A stretch of 64,000 nucleotides of DNA from Citrobacter enshiensis (GTDB lineage Bacteria > Pseudomonadota > Gammaproteobacteria > Enterobacterales > Enterobacteriaceae), in contig NZ_CP119862.1 of the NCBI RefSeq assembly GCF_029338175.1, positions 4,434,839 through 4,498,838 on the forward strand, written 5' to 3'. Made by a program: the position numbers and the translations under genes. This document shows, piece after piece, positions 29,044 through 39,120 of this stretch. The notes under the pieces are model-generated. The model searched no databases. It saw nothing but the letters and a program-made list of their open reading frames with translations, and was not told where the DNA came from. Within the stretch, counting starts at the first letter, position 1. The number at the start of each line of letters is the position of its first letter.

Positions 29044-29093
29044 ACTGAAGGCGACAGCGCGTATGCGCGATTTGATTAACTGGAGCGAGACCG

Positions 29094-31241
29094 ATGAAAA
29101 AAGTCGTCACGGTTTGCCCATATTGCGCATCAGGTTGCAAAATCAACCTGGTGGTCGATAACGGCAAAATCGTTCGGGCGGAGGCGGCGCAGGGGAAAAC
29201 CAATCAGGGTACCTTGTGTCTGAAGGGCTATTATGGCTGGGATTTTATCAATGATACCCAGATCCTGACCCCGCGCCTGAAAACCCCTATGATCCGTCGC
29301 CATCGTGGCGGCAAACTGGAATCCGTGTCCTGGGATGAAGCGCTGAATTACGTTGCTGACCGCCTGAGCGCCATCAAAGCGAAGTATGGCCCGGATGCCA
29401 TTCAGACCACCGGCTCCTCCCGCGGTACCGGTAATGAAACCAACTATGTAATGCAAAAATTCGCGCGCGCCGTTATTGGTACCAATAACGTTGACTGCTG
29501 CGCTCGCGTCTGACACGGCCCATCGGTTGCAGGTCTGCACCAATCGGTCGGTAACGGCGCAATGAGTAATGCTATCAATGAAATTGATAACACAGATTTA
29601 GTGTTCATCTTCGGGTATAACCCGGCGGATTCCCACCCTATCGTGGCGAATCACGTGATCAACGCTAAACGTAACGGGGCGAAAATTATCGTCTGCGATC
29701 CGCGCAAAATCGAAACCGCGCGTATTGCCGATATGCACGTTGCATTGAAAAACGGCTCGAATATCGCGCTGCTCAATGCGATGGGCCACGTCATTATTGA
29801 AGAAAACCTGTACGACCAGGCGTTCGTTGCCTCCCGTACGGAAGGGTTTGAAGAGTATCGTAAGATTGTCGAGGGCTATACCCCGGAATCCGTTGAAGAG
29901 ATAACCGGCGTTAGCGCACAGGAAATTCGTCAGGCTGCGCGTATGTACGCAACCGCGAAAAACGCGACAATCCTGTGGGGCATGGGCGTTACCCAGTTCT
30001 ATCAGGGCGTCGAAACCGTGCGTTCACTGACCAGCCTCTCCATGCTGACCGGTAACCTCGGTAAACCGAGCGTGGGCGTTAACCCGGTTCGTGGCCAGAA
30101 CAACGTTCAGGGCGCCTGCGACATGGGTGCGCTGCCGGATACCTATCCGGGATATCAGTACGTGAAGTTCCCGGAAAACCGCGAGAAATTCGCCAAAGCC
30201 TGGGGCGTGGAAAGTCTGCCGGCGCATACCGGCTATCGCATCAGCGAACTGCCGCACCGTGCGGCCCACGGCGAAGTCCGCGCCGCGTACATTATGGGTG
30301 AAGATCCGCTTCAGACCGATGCGGAACTCTCTGCCGTGCGCAAAGGGTTTGAGGATCTGGAACTGGTCATCGTGCAGGACATCTTCATGACCAAAACCGC
30401 CGCTGCCGCAGACGTTATTTTGCCGTCTACGTCATGGGGTGAGCATGAAGGCGTCTTCTCTGCCGCTGACCGTGGTTTCCAGCGCTTCTTCAAAGCGGTT
30501 GAGCCGAAGTGGGATCTGAAAACAGACTGGCAAATCATCAGTGAAATCGCGACCCGTATGGGCTATCCGATGCACTACAACAACACTCAGGAAATCTGGG
30601 ATGAGTTGCGCCATCTGTGTCCGGATTTCTACGGTGCCACCTACGAGAAGATGGGCGAACTGGGCTACATCCAGTGGCCATGCCGCGATACGTCGGATGC
30701 CGATCAGGGAACCTCTTACCTCTTTAAAGAGAAGTTCGACACCCCGAACGGCCTGGCGCAGTTCTTCACCTGCGACTGGGTAGCGCCCATTGACAAGCTC
30801 ACCGAAGAGTATCCGATGGTGCTCTCTACGGTGCGTGAAGTCGGCCACTACTCTTGCCGTTCGATGACCGGTAACTGTGCGGCGCTGGCAGCGCTGGCGG
30901 ATGAACCTGGCTATGCGCAAATCAACACCGCCGACGCTGAGCGTCTGGGTATTAAAGATGAAGAGCTGGTGTGGGTTAACTCACGCAAGGGCAGAGTCAT
31001 CACCCGTGCGGCCGTGAGCGATCGTCCGAACAAAGGCGCGATTTACATGACCTACCAGTGGTGGATTGGTGCCTGTAATGAGCTGGTGACCGAGAACTTA
31101 AGCCCGATTACCAAAACGCCGGAGTATAAATACTGTGCCGTCAACGTTGAACGCATTGCCGATCAGCGCACTGCCGAACAGTATGTGATTGACGAGTACA
31201 CCAAGCTGAAAACCCGCCTGCGCGAAAGTGCAATGGGCTGA
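29094..31241 (+). CDS. fdhF: Formate dehydrogenase H, selenoprotein
   Basis: A 715-residue molybdenum bis-MGD enzyme that oxidises formate in the formate hydrogenlyase complex. The in-frame TGA at 29511-29513 (codon 140) is read as selenocysteine, the Mo ligand, in VDCCARV-U-HGPSVAGLHQS; conventional calling splits it into two frames at this point. A 4Fe-4S site is formed by C8, C11 and C15 (VCPYCASGC) and C42. The C-terminal cap domain is intact. Length equals the E. coli enzyme. A sigma-54 promoter precedes it and a strong terminator follows. Confidence 0.96.
29511..29550 (+). promoter_or_regulatory. SECIS element for Sec140 of fdhF
   Basis: Directly after the UGA, a hairpin GGU-U-GCA/GGUC/UGC-ACC (29525-29541) has the bulged U and GGUC loop bound by SelB in E. 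coli fdhF, 11 bases from the UGA. Confidence 0.9.
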
Positions 31242-31275
31242 TCGGTTTTACCGGTCAACGTTTGATATCCGCCTC

Positions 31276-31305
31276 AACAGCCTCCTTCTGGAGGCTGTTT
31301 TTTTA
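31276..31305 (+). terminator. Rho-independent terminator of fdhF
   Basis: AACAGCCTCC-TTCT-GGAGGCTGTT followed by a run of T: a 10-bp stem with U-tract 35 bases after the fdhF stop. Confidence 0.9.
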
Positions 31306-31357
31306 TCCAAAAGATCGCTCTATACTGCTTGTTCCGTACCCTAAACATAAAAATAAG

Positions 31358-32047
31358 ATGAAACGACTTTTCGCATTGATGTTAATGATGACATGCGTTG
31401 CCCATGCCGAAGAGCCAGAGCCGGGCAGCCAGTATTTGAAGGCCGCTGAATCCGGAGACCGCCGTGCGCAATACTATCTCGCAGACAGTTGGTTTAGCTC
31501 CGGTGATCTGAGCAAGGCCGAATTCTGGGCGCAAAAATCGGCGGATAACGGTGATGCGGACGCCTGCGCATTACTGGCGCAAATCAAGATCACCAATCCG
31601 GTGAGTCTGGATTACCCCGAGGCCAGGACGCTCGCCGAAAAAGCCGTACAGGCGGGGAGTCTGCCGGGCGAAATTACGCTGGCGCGTATTTTGGTCAATA
31701 CCCAAGCGGGTCACCCCGATTACCCAAAAGCGATCTCACTGCTGCAAAACGCCTCTGAAAATCTGGAAAATGACTCTGCCGTCGACGCGCAAATGCTGCT
31801 CGGGTTGATTTACGCCAACGGTGTGGGGATCCCCGCAGACGACGCTAAAGCCACCTGGTACTTCAAGCGTAGCTCCGCGATTTCCCGTACCGGATATTCC
31901 GAATACTGGGCCGGAATGATCTTCCTGAACGGCGAACAGGGTTTTATCGAGAAGAATAAACAAAAGGCGCTGCACTGGTTGAATCTGAGCTGTATGGAAG
32001 GATTTGATACCGGCTGTGAAGAGTTTGAAAAGTTAACCAATGGGTGA
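31358..32047 (+). CDS. yjcO: Sel1-repeat periplasmic protein YjcO
   Basis: A 229-residue protein with a short signal peptide (MKRLFALMLMMTCVAHA) and Sel1-like TPR repeats (AAESGDRRAQYYLADSWFSSG; AQMLLGLIYANGVGI; AGMIFLNGEQGF). Sequence and length match E. coli YjcO. Sel1 repeats mediate protein contacts, but this protein's partner is unknown. The ATG at 31358 is chosen by match with E. coli; the open frame before it covers the fdhF terminator. Confidence 0.92.
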   Translation: MKRLFALMLMMTCVAHAEEPEPGSQYLKAAESGDRRAQYYLADSWFSSGDLSKAEFWAQKSADNGDADACALLAQIKITNPVSLDYPEARTLAEKAVQAGSLPGEITLARILVNTQAGHPDYPKAISLLQNASENLENDSAVDAQMLLGLIYANGVGIPADDAKATWYFKRSSAISRTGYSEYWAGMIFLNGEQGFIEKNKQKALHWLNLSCMEGFDTGCEEFEKLTNG

Positions 32048-32052
32048 ATCAG

Positions 32053-32134
32053 ATTGCCTGATGGCGACGCTCTCGCGTCTTATCAGGCCTACAAAGGAAG
32101 CGTAGGCCGGATAAGCGAAGCGCCATCCGGCAAT
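32053..32134. repeat. REP pair (BIME) between yjcO and gltP
   Basis: Inverted REP units (GATTGCCTGATGGCGACGCT and CGTAGGCCGGATAAGCGA...CGCCATCCGGCAATC) between convergent genes yjcO and gltP. Confidence 0.88.
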
Positions 32135-32148
32135 CAACCCGCAATCAA

Positions 32149-33462
32149 TTACTGATCGGCGGTTTTATCGAATTTGCCCAGCACTTCGCGCTCATACGCC
32201 AGCGCTTTTTTACGGTCAAACTTGTGTTCCCACTTGGCAATAACCAACACCGCCAGCGCATTGCCCACCACGTTCAGCGCCGTACGCGCCATGTCGAGGA
32301 TACGGTCAACACCGGCAATAAACGCCAGACCTTCCAGCGGGATCCCCACGCTACCCAACGTTGCCAACAGCACCACGAAAGATACGCCCGGCACGCCAGC
32401 AATCCCTTTTGATGTCACCATTAACGTCAGCACCAGCACGATTTCCTGCCACAGCGACAGGTCGATGCCGTACAGCTGCGCGATAAAAATGGCCGCAATA
32501 CTCTGGTACAGCGTTGAGCCATCGAGGTTAAAGGAGTAGCCGGTTGGCACCACGAAACTGGTGATCGACGCCGGTGCGCCATAGGCTTCCATCTTCTCAA
32601 TGATACGCGGCAGCACGCTCTCCGAGCTGGCCGTCGAGTACGCCAGAATCAATTCATCCTTCAGGATACGAATCAGGATCCAGATGCTCAGCCCGCATAT
32701 CCGCGCCACAATTCCCAGCACCACCAGGGCAAAGAACAGAATCGCGAAGTGAACCAGCAGCACCAGTTTCGCCAGCGGCCACAGCGAGGCAAAACCAAAG
32801 TTGGCGACGGTGACGGCGATCAACGCAAACACACCGACTGGCGCATAGCGCATCACCATGTGCGTCACTTTGAACATGGTTTCTGAGATAGAGCGGAACA
32901 CCGCCACCAGCGGTTCGCGGTGCGTTGACGGCAGCGATGACAGGCCGAGACCAAACAGTACCGAGAAGAAGATAATCGGCAGCATGTCACCTTTTGCCAT
33001 CGACGCGATGATGTTGGTCGGCACCAGCGACAAAATGGTGCCCATCAAGCCATGCGCGTGGCTCTGCACCTCTGCCGTCGTGTTCTGATATTTCGAAATA
33101 TCCGCCGTCGCCAGCTGCGACATATCGATCCCGGAACCGGGCTGGAACACGTTCGCCAGGGTAATCCCAAGGATAATGGCAACGGTCGTGATCACTTCGA
33201 AATAGATAATGGTTTTGGCGCCAATACGCCCCAGTTGCTTCGCGTCACCGACGCCTGCAATACCGACCACAAGGGTGGAGATCACAATCGGCACAACGAT
33301 CATTTTGATCAGGTGGATAAAGATATCACCCGCCGGAGAGAGCAGGTTTACAACCAGCCATTCGCGGCTGTCACTGTGATAATGCAGATAACTGCCCAGC
33401 AGAATGCCCAGCACCATAGCCAGCAAAATTTGCCAGGCCAGGCTGATTTTCATGTTTTTCAT
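32149..33462 (-). CDS. gltP: Glutamate/aspartate:proton symporter
   Basis: A 437-residue DAACS-family carrier nearly identical to E. coli GltP. Hallmarks are HLIKMIVVPIVISTLV, the serine-rich AYSTASSESVLP re-entrant loop and TGYSFNLDGSTLYQSIAAIF. It imports L-glutamate and L-aspartate with protons. The ATG at 33462 gives the E. coli start MKNMKISLAWQ, with GAGGAAG upstream; an ATG six codons earlier is less likely. It is convergent with yjcO. Confidence 0.95.
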   Translation of the reverse strand: MKNMKISLAWQILLAMVLGILLGSYLHYHSDSREWLVVNLLSPAGDIFIHLIKMIVVPIVISTLVVGIAGVGDAKQLGRIGAKTIIYFEVITTVAIILGITLANVFQPGSGIDMSQLATADISKYQNTTAEVQSHAHGLMGTILSLVPTNIIASMAKGDMLPIIFFSVLFGLGLSSLPSTHREPLVAVFRSISETMFKVTHMVMRYAPVGVFALIAVTVANFGFASLWPLAKLVLLVHFAILFFALVVLGIVARICGLSIWILIRILKDELILAYSTASSESVLPRIIEKMEAYGAPASITSFVVPTGYSFNLDGSTLYQSIAAIFIAQLYGIDLSLWQEIVLVLTLMVTSKGIAGVPGVSFVVLLATLGSVGIPLEGLAFIAGVDRILDMARTALNVVGNALAVLVIAKWEHKFDRKKALAYEREVLGKFDKTADQ

Positions 33463-33807
33463 AACGACAGACTTCCTCAATGAAGCGCCATTCTACGTGC
33501 GCTGACGTGAGAATGGTTACATACTGAAAGGGTATGAATTGTGTTGTGTACGTTTGTAGTGTTTTTTAACGGGCATAATCAGTACCATTTACACGGCATC
33601 TTGTGCAACCCTTTAAGAACGGGGCTTTTCGCTAATTTAATGCATAATAATGCGAATTTATTGCGATAATCATCAATAACTATTTGTTATAAAAAGATTT
33701 TTATAGCCATTGTTTTTAATAATACATTTTTGGAATCATTTTAATCTTTTTGTTCATTTGCTTATTTTATAAGCATCAAAAAAGACCAAAATCACAAAAA
33801 AGTGAAA
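33463..33807. other. gltP-nrfG intergenic region
   Basis: About 345 bases, strongly AT-rich, containing the gltP promoter on the minus strand. I see no gene, clear operator or repeat. Confidence 0.5.
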
Positions 33808-34539
33808 TCATTTCTGCTGATTCCGCAACAATTTCGCCATATTAATAGCGTCTATGAGTTGCACGCGGTTAACTCTCGGCGAGTTCAAATCCAGTAATTG
33901 TTGCCACAATGAAATGGCTTGTACGTAGTTAGCCTGCATAAACGCATCAGAGGCCAATAACATCAACGCCGTCACTTCCGTCGCATCCAGCGCCAGCGCT
34001 TTATCAATCATTTCGCGCGTCGCTGGCGTCATATGCTGCCCGGACTGGTAGTACAACACCGTTGCCAGCGCCGAATAAATCTCCGCGTTTTCGCCCTTCA
34101 GGCGCAGTGCCTGACGGTAGGCCAGCAGCGCATTGTGATACGCGTTGCGCCACAGATAATACTCGCCGAGCATCGCCCACTGCTCACTGTCCTGCGGATT
34201 CGCGCGAATTTTTGCCTGCAACGCCAGCAGCTGTTTTTCAGGGGTCTGCTCATCAGCAAAAACGTGTAGCGGGTCCGCCAGCCGCTGCTGCTCCTGGCGC
34301 ACCGCATGCCATTTCGGGCTAAGCAGATAACCACCGACGCAGAGCAGCAGCACGCCTGCCGCAGCAACTGTCAGCGCTTTCACCGGCAACGGACGTAAGG
34401 GTACGCTCATCACCGTCGGTTCGGCTAGATCGTGATGTAGCTCACTCTGCAAGGGTGTTGCGGCCCCCTCAGAGATCTGCTGACTGGCCTGGCGCTGGCT
34501 GTGACGCAGCAGCAGTACGCTCACCTGATGCAAACTCAT
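33808..34539 (-). CDS. nrfG: Heme lyase subunit NrfG, N-terminally extended
   Basis: A 243-residue protein whose last ~190 residues match E. coli NrfG: a membrane segment ([16 protein letters not shown]) then TPR repeats ([55 protein letters not shown]). NrfG with NrfE and NrfF attaches heme to the unusual CWSCK site of NrfA; its TPR domain binds the NrfA C-terminus. The start has AGGAGG four bases upstream and overlaps the nrfF stop (ATGA), so the extra ~45 N-terminal residues are probably real; K-12 NrfG is 198 residues. They might be a remnant of a CcmI-like N-terminus. Confidence 0.9.
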   Translation of the reverse strand: MSLHQVSVLLLRHSQRQASQQISEGAATPLQSELHHDLAEPTVMSVPLRPLPVKALTVAAAGVLLLCVGGYLLSPKWHAVRQEQQRLADPLHVFADEQTPEKQLLALQAKIRANPQDSEQWAMLGEYYLWRNAYHNALLAYRQALRLKGENAEIYSALATVLYYQSGQHMTPATREMIDKALALDATEVTALMLLASDAFMQANYVQAISLWQQLLDLNSPRVNRVQLIDAINMAKLLRNQQK

Positions 34540-35042
34540 TCGTCCTCCTTTTTACTCTGGCTGACGCTCGCTCGCCATAAGAGGAGACCTGCCAGTAACA
34601 GCAGTACGCACGGCAACGCCCACAGCACGATCGTTTGTCCCGTCAACGGTGGGTTATAGAGGACAAATTCGCCGTAGCGTTGCGTCATCCAGCGCGTGAT
34701 CTCCTCTTCGCTTTTCCCTTGTGCCACCATGGTAAAAACCTGGTGGCGCATACTCACCGCAACAGGCGCATTGGATTCCAGCAAGTTTTGATTCTGGCAC
34801 TGCGGACAACGCAACTGGCTGGCAATAAACAGGGACTTTTCCTGCTGTTGCGGGCTTTCAAAGGCCCAGGTGTCTACAACCTGCGCATGGCCGGGAAAGG
34901 AGATGAAAAGCAGCATCAAGGTTAAGAGTAAAAGTGTGATGCCGGGTGGCGGCGTAAACGCCTTATCCGGCCTACGAAGTGCGCCAATTCTAGGCCGCAT
35001 AAGCGTCGCGTCATCCGGCAAAAATGGGGTCATTTTAGGCAT
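34536..35042 (-). CDS. nrfF: Heme lyase subunit NrfF with REP-encoded N-terminus
   Basis: A 168-residue CcmH-family protein. The mature part matches E. coli NrfF: signal hydrophobic core [15 protein letters not shown] ending GHA, then the redox pair in [10 protein letters not shown] and a C-terminal membrane helix. It reduces or presents apocytochrome to NrfE for heme attachment to NrfA. The best start is the ATG at 35042, with GAGGGAG eight bases upstream and overlap with the nrfE stop. Between it and the signal peptide lies a REP pair read in frame, adding about 25 residues ([20 protein letters not shown]). K-12 NrfF is 127 residues and lacks this. No good start codon exists nearer the signal core except an ATG inside it. 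Confidence 0.85.
   Translation of the reverse strand: MPKMTPFLPDDATLMRPRIGALRRPDKAFTPPPGITLLLLTLMLLFISFPGHAQVVDTWAFESPQQQEKSLFIASQLRCPQCQNQNLLESNAPVAVSMRHQVFTMVAQGKSEEEITRWMTQRYGEFVLYNPPLTGQTIVLWALPCVLLLLAGLLLWRASVSQSKKEDE
34937..35020. repeat. REP pair inside the nrfF reading frame
   Basis: Two REP units (TGATGCCGGGTGGCGGCGTA, and CGCATAAGCGTCGCGTCATC followed by CGGCA) lie within the nrfF open frame without interrupting it. Confidence 0.85.
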
Positions 35043-36912
35043 CGCGTTTTCTCCCTCGCCATCCGCTGAGCAACGCACCGAACACCATCAACAGCCCACC
35101 GCCCCATATCCAGCGAACGCCGGTCTGCACGTACAAACGCATGGCGTAACGGTCCTGCCCGGTTTTTTCACCGATGACCGCATACCAGTCGTGGAGCAGA
35201 TTCCAGCGAATACCCGGTTCCATCATCTGCTGGCGACGCGCAGCATAGAAGCGCCGTTCAGGCAGCAGACTGCCAATACGCTTCTTATCCTGCCACAGCG
35301 AAATCAGCGCCTTCTCGGTGGTGTAGTTCCCCTTTGCTTCCAGGTCGAGGCGCTCATAACGGAAGGTATAGCCCGCCAGCTCAACCTGCTGTCCCGGACT
35401 CAGATTAAGGCTTACCTCCTGTCGGCTCCCGCTGGAGAAGATGATCCCCGCCGCCACAATCAGTACCCCACTGTGCGCCAGCAGCGCCGGAAGCTGACGG
35501 CGCAACGCATCAGCGGGCTGAAACCAGAGCCGTAGCATCACCGCCGCCACCAGGCCACACGCCAGCGCTTCTGCCGCACCGAGCGGCCAGCACAGCGCTA
35601 CCGCCAGCAACCCCATCGCAAAGGGCCATACCCGACGGCGCAGGGAGATGGGCGGCGAACGTTTCCAGAATCCGCCCGCCGAGAGCCCTATCACCACCAG
35701 CATCAGCAGACCAAATGGCAACGTGGCGCGGTTAAAATAAGGGGCGCCAACAGAGAGTCGCCCCCACCCCAACAGGCCGTAGAGCATGGGGTAGAGCGTA
35801 CCGATGAGCACAATCAGCAGTACCGCGCTAAAAAACAGCAGCGCCGCCAGAATCAGCATTTCGCGCGACCAGAGGGTGAACCGCGCGGCCTGCTGTGTGA
35901 CCCGCGCCCGCCAGCCGTACAGACCCAGCGATGCCAGGCTCAGGGCACAGAAGAGTCCAAACAGCGGTACGGCGCGCACGTTATCCAGCGCAAAGGCGTG
36001 TACGGAAACCAAAATGCCGGAACGCACAATCAGCGTGCCCAACAGCGAAAGGATCAGGGTCAGAATGGCCAGCAGCAGCGACCAGTGGCGGAAGATGCCA
36101 CGCTGACGTGAGACATACAGGCTGTGCAGCAACGCGCTGGCGGAAAGCCAGGGCAATAAGGAGGCGTTTTCCACCGGGTCCCAGAACCACCAGCCACCCC
36201 AGCCCAGTTCGCAATACGCCCACCATGAACCAAGAATGATACCGAGCGTCAGCGCGCACCAGCCGGGCAACGCCCAACGCCAGCAGACCCAGGCCGTTGC
36301 CGCGCTAAAACCGCCGCGCAACAGTGACGCTAACGCCACGCCCGCCGCCACCATCAAACCGCCGTAGCCAAGATAGAGCAGCGGAGGATGGAGAATTAAC
36401 CCGAGATGTTGCAGCATCGGATTGAGATCGCGTCCTTCGATGGCAGGCGGAAACAGGCGCACAAACGGATCGGACCACACCACCACGAACAGCAGCAGTA
36501 AGGCCGTGATGACTGACAAAATGCTGAGCGTCAGCGGGAACAGAGAGTCAGACTCTCTGCGATAACGCCAGGCAAACAGCGCCCCCCAGCCGGAAAGCAA
36601 CAACACCCACAGCAGCAGAGATCCTTCGTGACCACCCCACACTGCCGCCAGTTTTAATCCCCACGGCAATAAACGGTAGCTGTGCTGGGCAACATAAACG
36701 ACCGAGAAGTCGCTGGTGAGAAAGCAGATGACCAGAATGGAAAACGCGAGCAGTAACAGGACAAACTGCGCCAGCACGCCCACCGTCGCCAGAGGCATAA
36801 CACGCTGCCAGCGCAGGCGAACACCTGCCAGCGTGACAAGCGGGGTCAACACGTTGACCCCGAGACTCAATAGCAGCGCCAGAAACCCGGCTTCAGGAAG
36901 GAAGAGATCCAA
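35035..36912 (-). CDS. nrfE: Heme lyase NrfE (CcmF family)
   Basis: A 625-residue polytopic protein of the CcmF/NrfE heme-handling family. The periplasmic tryptophan-rich WWD domain is GWGGWWFWDPVENASLLPW, and a conserved His lies nearby. It is the synthetase that ligates heme to the CWSCK motif of NrfA. The frame begins with TTG at 36912, five bases after the nrfD stop, and no ATG is available near; TTG is therefore the proposed start. Its 3' end overlaps nrfF. Confidence 0.9.
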   Translation of the reverse strand: MDLFLPEAGFLALLLSLGVNVLTPLVTLAGVRLRWQRVMPLATVGVLAQFVLLLLAFSILVICFLTSDFSVVYVAQHSYRLLPWGLKLAAVWGGHEGSLLLWVLLLSGWGALFAWRYRRESDSLFPLTLSILSVITALLLLFVVVWSDPFVRLFPPAIEGRDLNPMLQHLGLILHPPLLYLGYGGLMVAAGVALASLLRGGFSAATAWVCWRWALPGWCALTLGIILGSWWAYCELGWGGWWFWDPVENASLLPWLSASALLHSLYVSRQRGIFRHWSLLLAILTLILSLLGTLIVRSGILVSVHAFALDNVRAVPLFGLFCALSLASLGLYGWRARVTQQAARFTLWSREMLILAALLFFSAVLLIVLIGTLYPMLYGLLGWGRLSVGAPYFNRATLPFGLLMLVVIGLSAGGFWKRSPPISLRRRVWPFAMGLLAVALCWPLGAAEALACGLVAAVMLRLWFQPADALRRQLPALLAHSGVLIVAAGIIFSSGSRQEVSLNLSPGQQVELAGYTFRYERLDLEAKGNYTTEKALISLWQDKKRIGSLLPERRFYAARRQQMMEPGIRWNLLHDWYAVIGEKTGQDRYAMRLYVQTGVRWIWGGGLLMVFGALLSGWRGRKRDA

Positions 36913-36916
36913 AAAG

Positions 36917-37873
36917 CTATGCCACCGTCAGTTGCCCTGCATAAAGAATAAAGAAGCGCAGTAACAACACACCGGTCAGACTGGCGCCGCATACCGCCAG
37001 CACGCCATGGAACGTCGAACCGCGATTCGCCCAGGGCTTCAGCAGCATCGGCACAATCAATCCCAATCCCGCCACGCCCAGCCAGAACCACCAGGTCCAG
37101 AATCCGCCGCCCAATGCCGCCGACAGGGCGCGCATTTTGCCGTCATCGCCCAATGCCAGCCCGATGAAAAACGCCGCCAGCAGGAAGATTTCCAGCCACA
37201 CCACCGGGGTTTCCATGCGGTGCACAAAGTGCGCTTCGGTGCTGTGCGGATTGCCGCGATGGCGCAAGGCCATGGCGATCAGGGCCACCGCCGCCCCGGA
37301 AGAGATCCCCGAGAACAGGAACAGGACCGGCAAAATCGGGTTATTCAGGAACGGATAGGATTTCAGCGCCGAGAGCAGAAAACCGGTATACGCCCCGAGC
37401 AGCACCGCCAGTACCAGCATCACCGTTTCAAGCAAGCGATGGTACGGCGTCAGCAGCGTGAGTACCTTCGGCACCAGCTCCAGACGCGGCAACCAGCGCT
37501 GTTGCAGGGCAATCACCTCTTTTTCAAAGATTTTTGCCAGCCACAGGGCAAGCACCACCATATAAAGCTGGAACAGCATGACCCCCATCGACATCACCGA
37601 GGTGAAACTGTAGTGGAACATCAGCTTCCAGAAGGTCCACGGGCGCGTCAGGTGGAAGACGAGGATCAGCAGACCGAGAATAATCGCGCCCGGCCCCACC
37701 ACCAGCGTCGTCCGCAGCAGCGTGCTGTCCGCCCCGCCCGCCTCTGGATGGAAACGCCGCAGCAAAATGGCCAGTGTGACCAGCCCGGCGGAGATCCCAA
37801 TCAAAAACAGGTAGATGGCGATGGGCCAGTCCCACACCAGCGATTCAAAATGGAAAGCAGAAGCGTGTGTCAT
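36917..37873 (-). CDS. nrfD: Quinol-oxidising membrane subunit NrfD
   Basis: A 318-residue NrfD/PsrC-family membrane protein with about eight TM helices (IAIYLFLIGISAGLVTLAIL near the start). It takes electrons from menaquinol and passes them to NrfC. The ATG overlaps the nrfC stop (ATGA). Confidence 0.94.
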   Translation of the reverse strand: MTHASAFHFESLVWDWPIAIYLFLIGISAGLVTLAILLRRFHPEAGGADSTLLRTTLVVGPGAIILGLLILVFHLTRPWTFWKLMFHYSFTSVMSMGVMLFQLYMVVLALWLAKIFEKEVIALQQRWLPRLELVPKVLTLLTPYHRLLETVMLVLAVLLGAYTGFLLSALKSYPFLNNPILPVLFLFSGISSGAAVALIAMALRHRGNPHSTEAHFVHRMETPVVWLEIFLLAAFFIGLALGDDGKMRALSAALGGGFWTWWFWLGVAGLGLIVPMLLKPWANRGSTFHGVLAVCGASLTGVLLLRFFILYAGQLTVA

Positions 37874-38541
37874 TGGCTCACCTCCCCAAATTTAAAGGGA
37901 ACGCGGTAGACCTTCGGTTTAGTCCCCAACGCCAGCTTGTAGCGGTAGGTCGTTTTCTGCTGCAACAGACGAGAAATATCGCTATTGGGATCGTCGAGAT
38001 TGCCAAATGTTAGCGCCTTCGTCGGGCAGGACTCGACGCAGGCTGGCAGCTTGCCCGCTTTCAGATTGGTCTTCCGGCAGAAATCGCACTTATCCGCCGT
38101 CTTCGTGACCGGGTGGATAAACCGCACGCGGTACGGACAGGCGGCGATGCAGTACTGACAGCCGACGCAGAGATCCGGATCCACATCCACAATACCGCTG
38201 GCGGCATCGCGGAATGAGGCCCCCGTCGGGCAGACGTCAACGCAGGGCGCATGGTCGCAGTGCTGGCACGAGTGACGGAAAAAGCGATATTTCACATCCG
38301 GGAATGTGCCCTGCGGCTCGCTACGAATGATCGTCAGCCGCGATACCCCTTCCGGCACCTTATTCACTTCCCGACAGGCATCCATACAGGCGGTACAGCC
38401 GATGCACAATGTTTCATCATGCACCATACCGTAACGTACTCCATTGATGTTCAACGTTTTCGCCACCACACGTCCTGCCGTTCCGCTGACCGCCACCAGT
38501 GCGCCGACGCGGGTGATAAACTGGCGACGGGAGCAACTCAT
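37870..38541 (-). CDS. nrfC: Ferredoxin-like electron carrier NrfC
   Basis: A 223-residue periplasmic protein with a twin-arginine signal ([17 protein letters not shown]) and cysteine clusters for four 4Fe-4S centres ([42 protein letters not shown]...CVESCP). It carries electrons from NrfD to the pentaheme NrfB. It overlaps nrfB and nrfD at its ends. Confidence 0.95.
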   Translation of the reverse strand: MSCSRRQFITRVGALVAVSGTAGRVVAKTLNINGVRYGMVHDETLCIGCTACMDACREVNKVPEGVSRLTIIRSEPQGTFPDVKYRFFRHSCQHCDHAPCVDVCPTGASFRDAASGIVDVDPDLCVGCQYCIAACPYRVRFIHPVTKTADKCDFCRKTNLKAGKLPACVESCPTKALTFGNLDDPNSDISRLLQQKTTYRYKLALGTKPKVYRVPFKFGEVSQ

Positions 38542-39104
38542 GGATGCTCCTTAAGCAAGGGAACGGACGCCGGATTAAAGTTCGGATTGTTACGCTGATC
38601 GCTGTGGCAATCGACGCAAATCTTGATCCGTTCTTTATCATTTAACGTCTGCATCGTGTCTTGCTTTGGATGCAACGAGTGGCAACTGGCGCACGTCACT
38701 TTCGCCACATGGACATCGTGAGGCCAGAACGCTTTTTGCAACTGCTCGGGCAGGTGACAGGACATACAGACACTGTTCTGCTGCTCGACGTTGTACATCG
38801 GCTCGTTAAAGCGCATCACATCCTTCACCCCTTCGCGGTGCTGGGGTGACGGCTGGCCATGACAGTTAGTGCAGGTGACCGGCAGTTTGTTATTTGGGTT
38901 AATGGCAGAGGCATGTTTACCATGCATACCTTCGGTGTCCGGCTTGTGGCAGTCCAGGCAAGCGGCATCAGGGCTGCGCTGCTGAGTCACCGTCCAGCGT
39001 TGTTCAGACGCCTGCGGCGTTGGCGTGGCGGCAATTCCACTCAGGCTCCAGAACAGACCTGACGCCAGCACCCCAGCAGTTAATAACGAACGTAATACGC
39101 TCAT
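38538..39104 (-). CDS. nrfB: Pentaheme cytochrome NrfB
   Basis: A 188-residue secreted cytochrome with five CxxCH motifs (CLDCH, CTNCH, CMSCH, CASCH, CVDCH). It is the direct electron donor to NrfA. The ATG at 39104 has GGAG five bases upstream and gives the E. coli length; a GTG two codons earlier is the less likely alternative. A REP pair separates it from nrfA. Confidence 0.95.
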   Translation of the reverse strand: MSVLRSLLTAGVLASGLFWSLSGIAATPTPQASEQRWTVTQQRSPDAACLDCHKPDTEGMHGKHASAINPNNKLPVTCTNCHGQPSPQHREGVKDVMRFNEPMYNVEQQNSVCMSCHLPEQLQKAFWPHDVHVAKVTCASCHSLHPKQDTMQTLNDKERIKICVDCHSDQRNNPNFNPASVPLLKEHP

Positions 39105-39120
39105 ATTCACTCCGTTGCAT

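Noticed and set aside
29511-29561. Possible nonsense mutation breaking fdhF
   Set aside because: TGA at codon 140 is the known selenocysteine site and the SECIS hairpin follows.
35804-36277. Plus-strand and alternate-frame open frames inside nrfE
   Set aside because: Shadows of a conserved membrane protein gene in GC-rich DNA.
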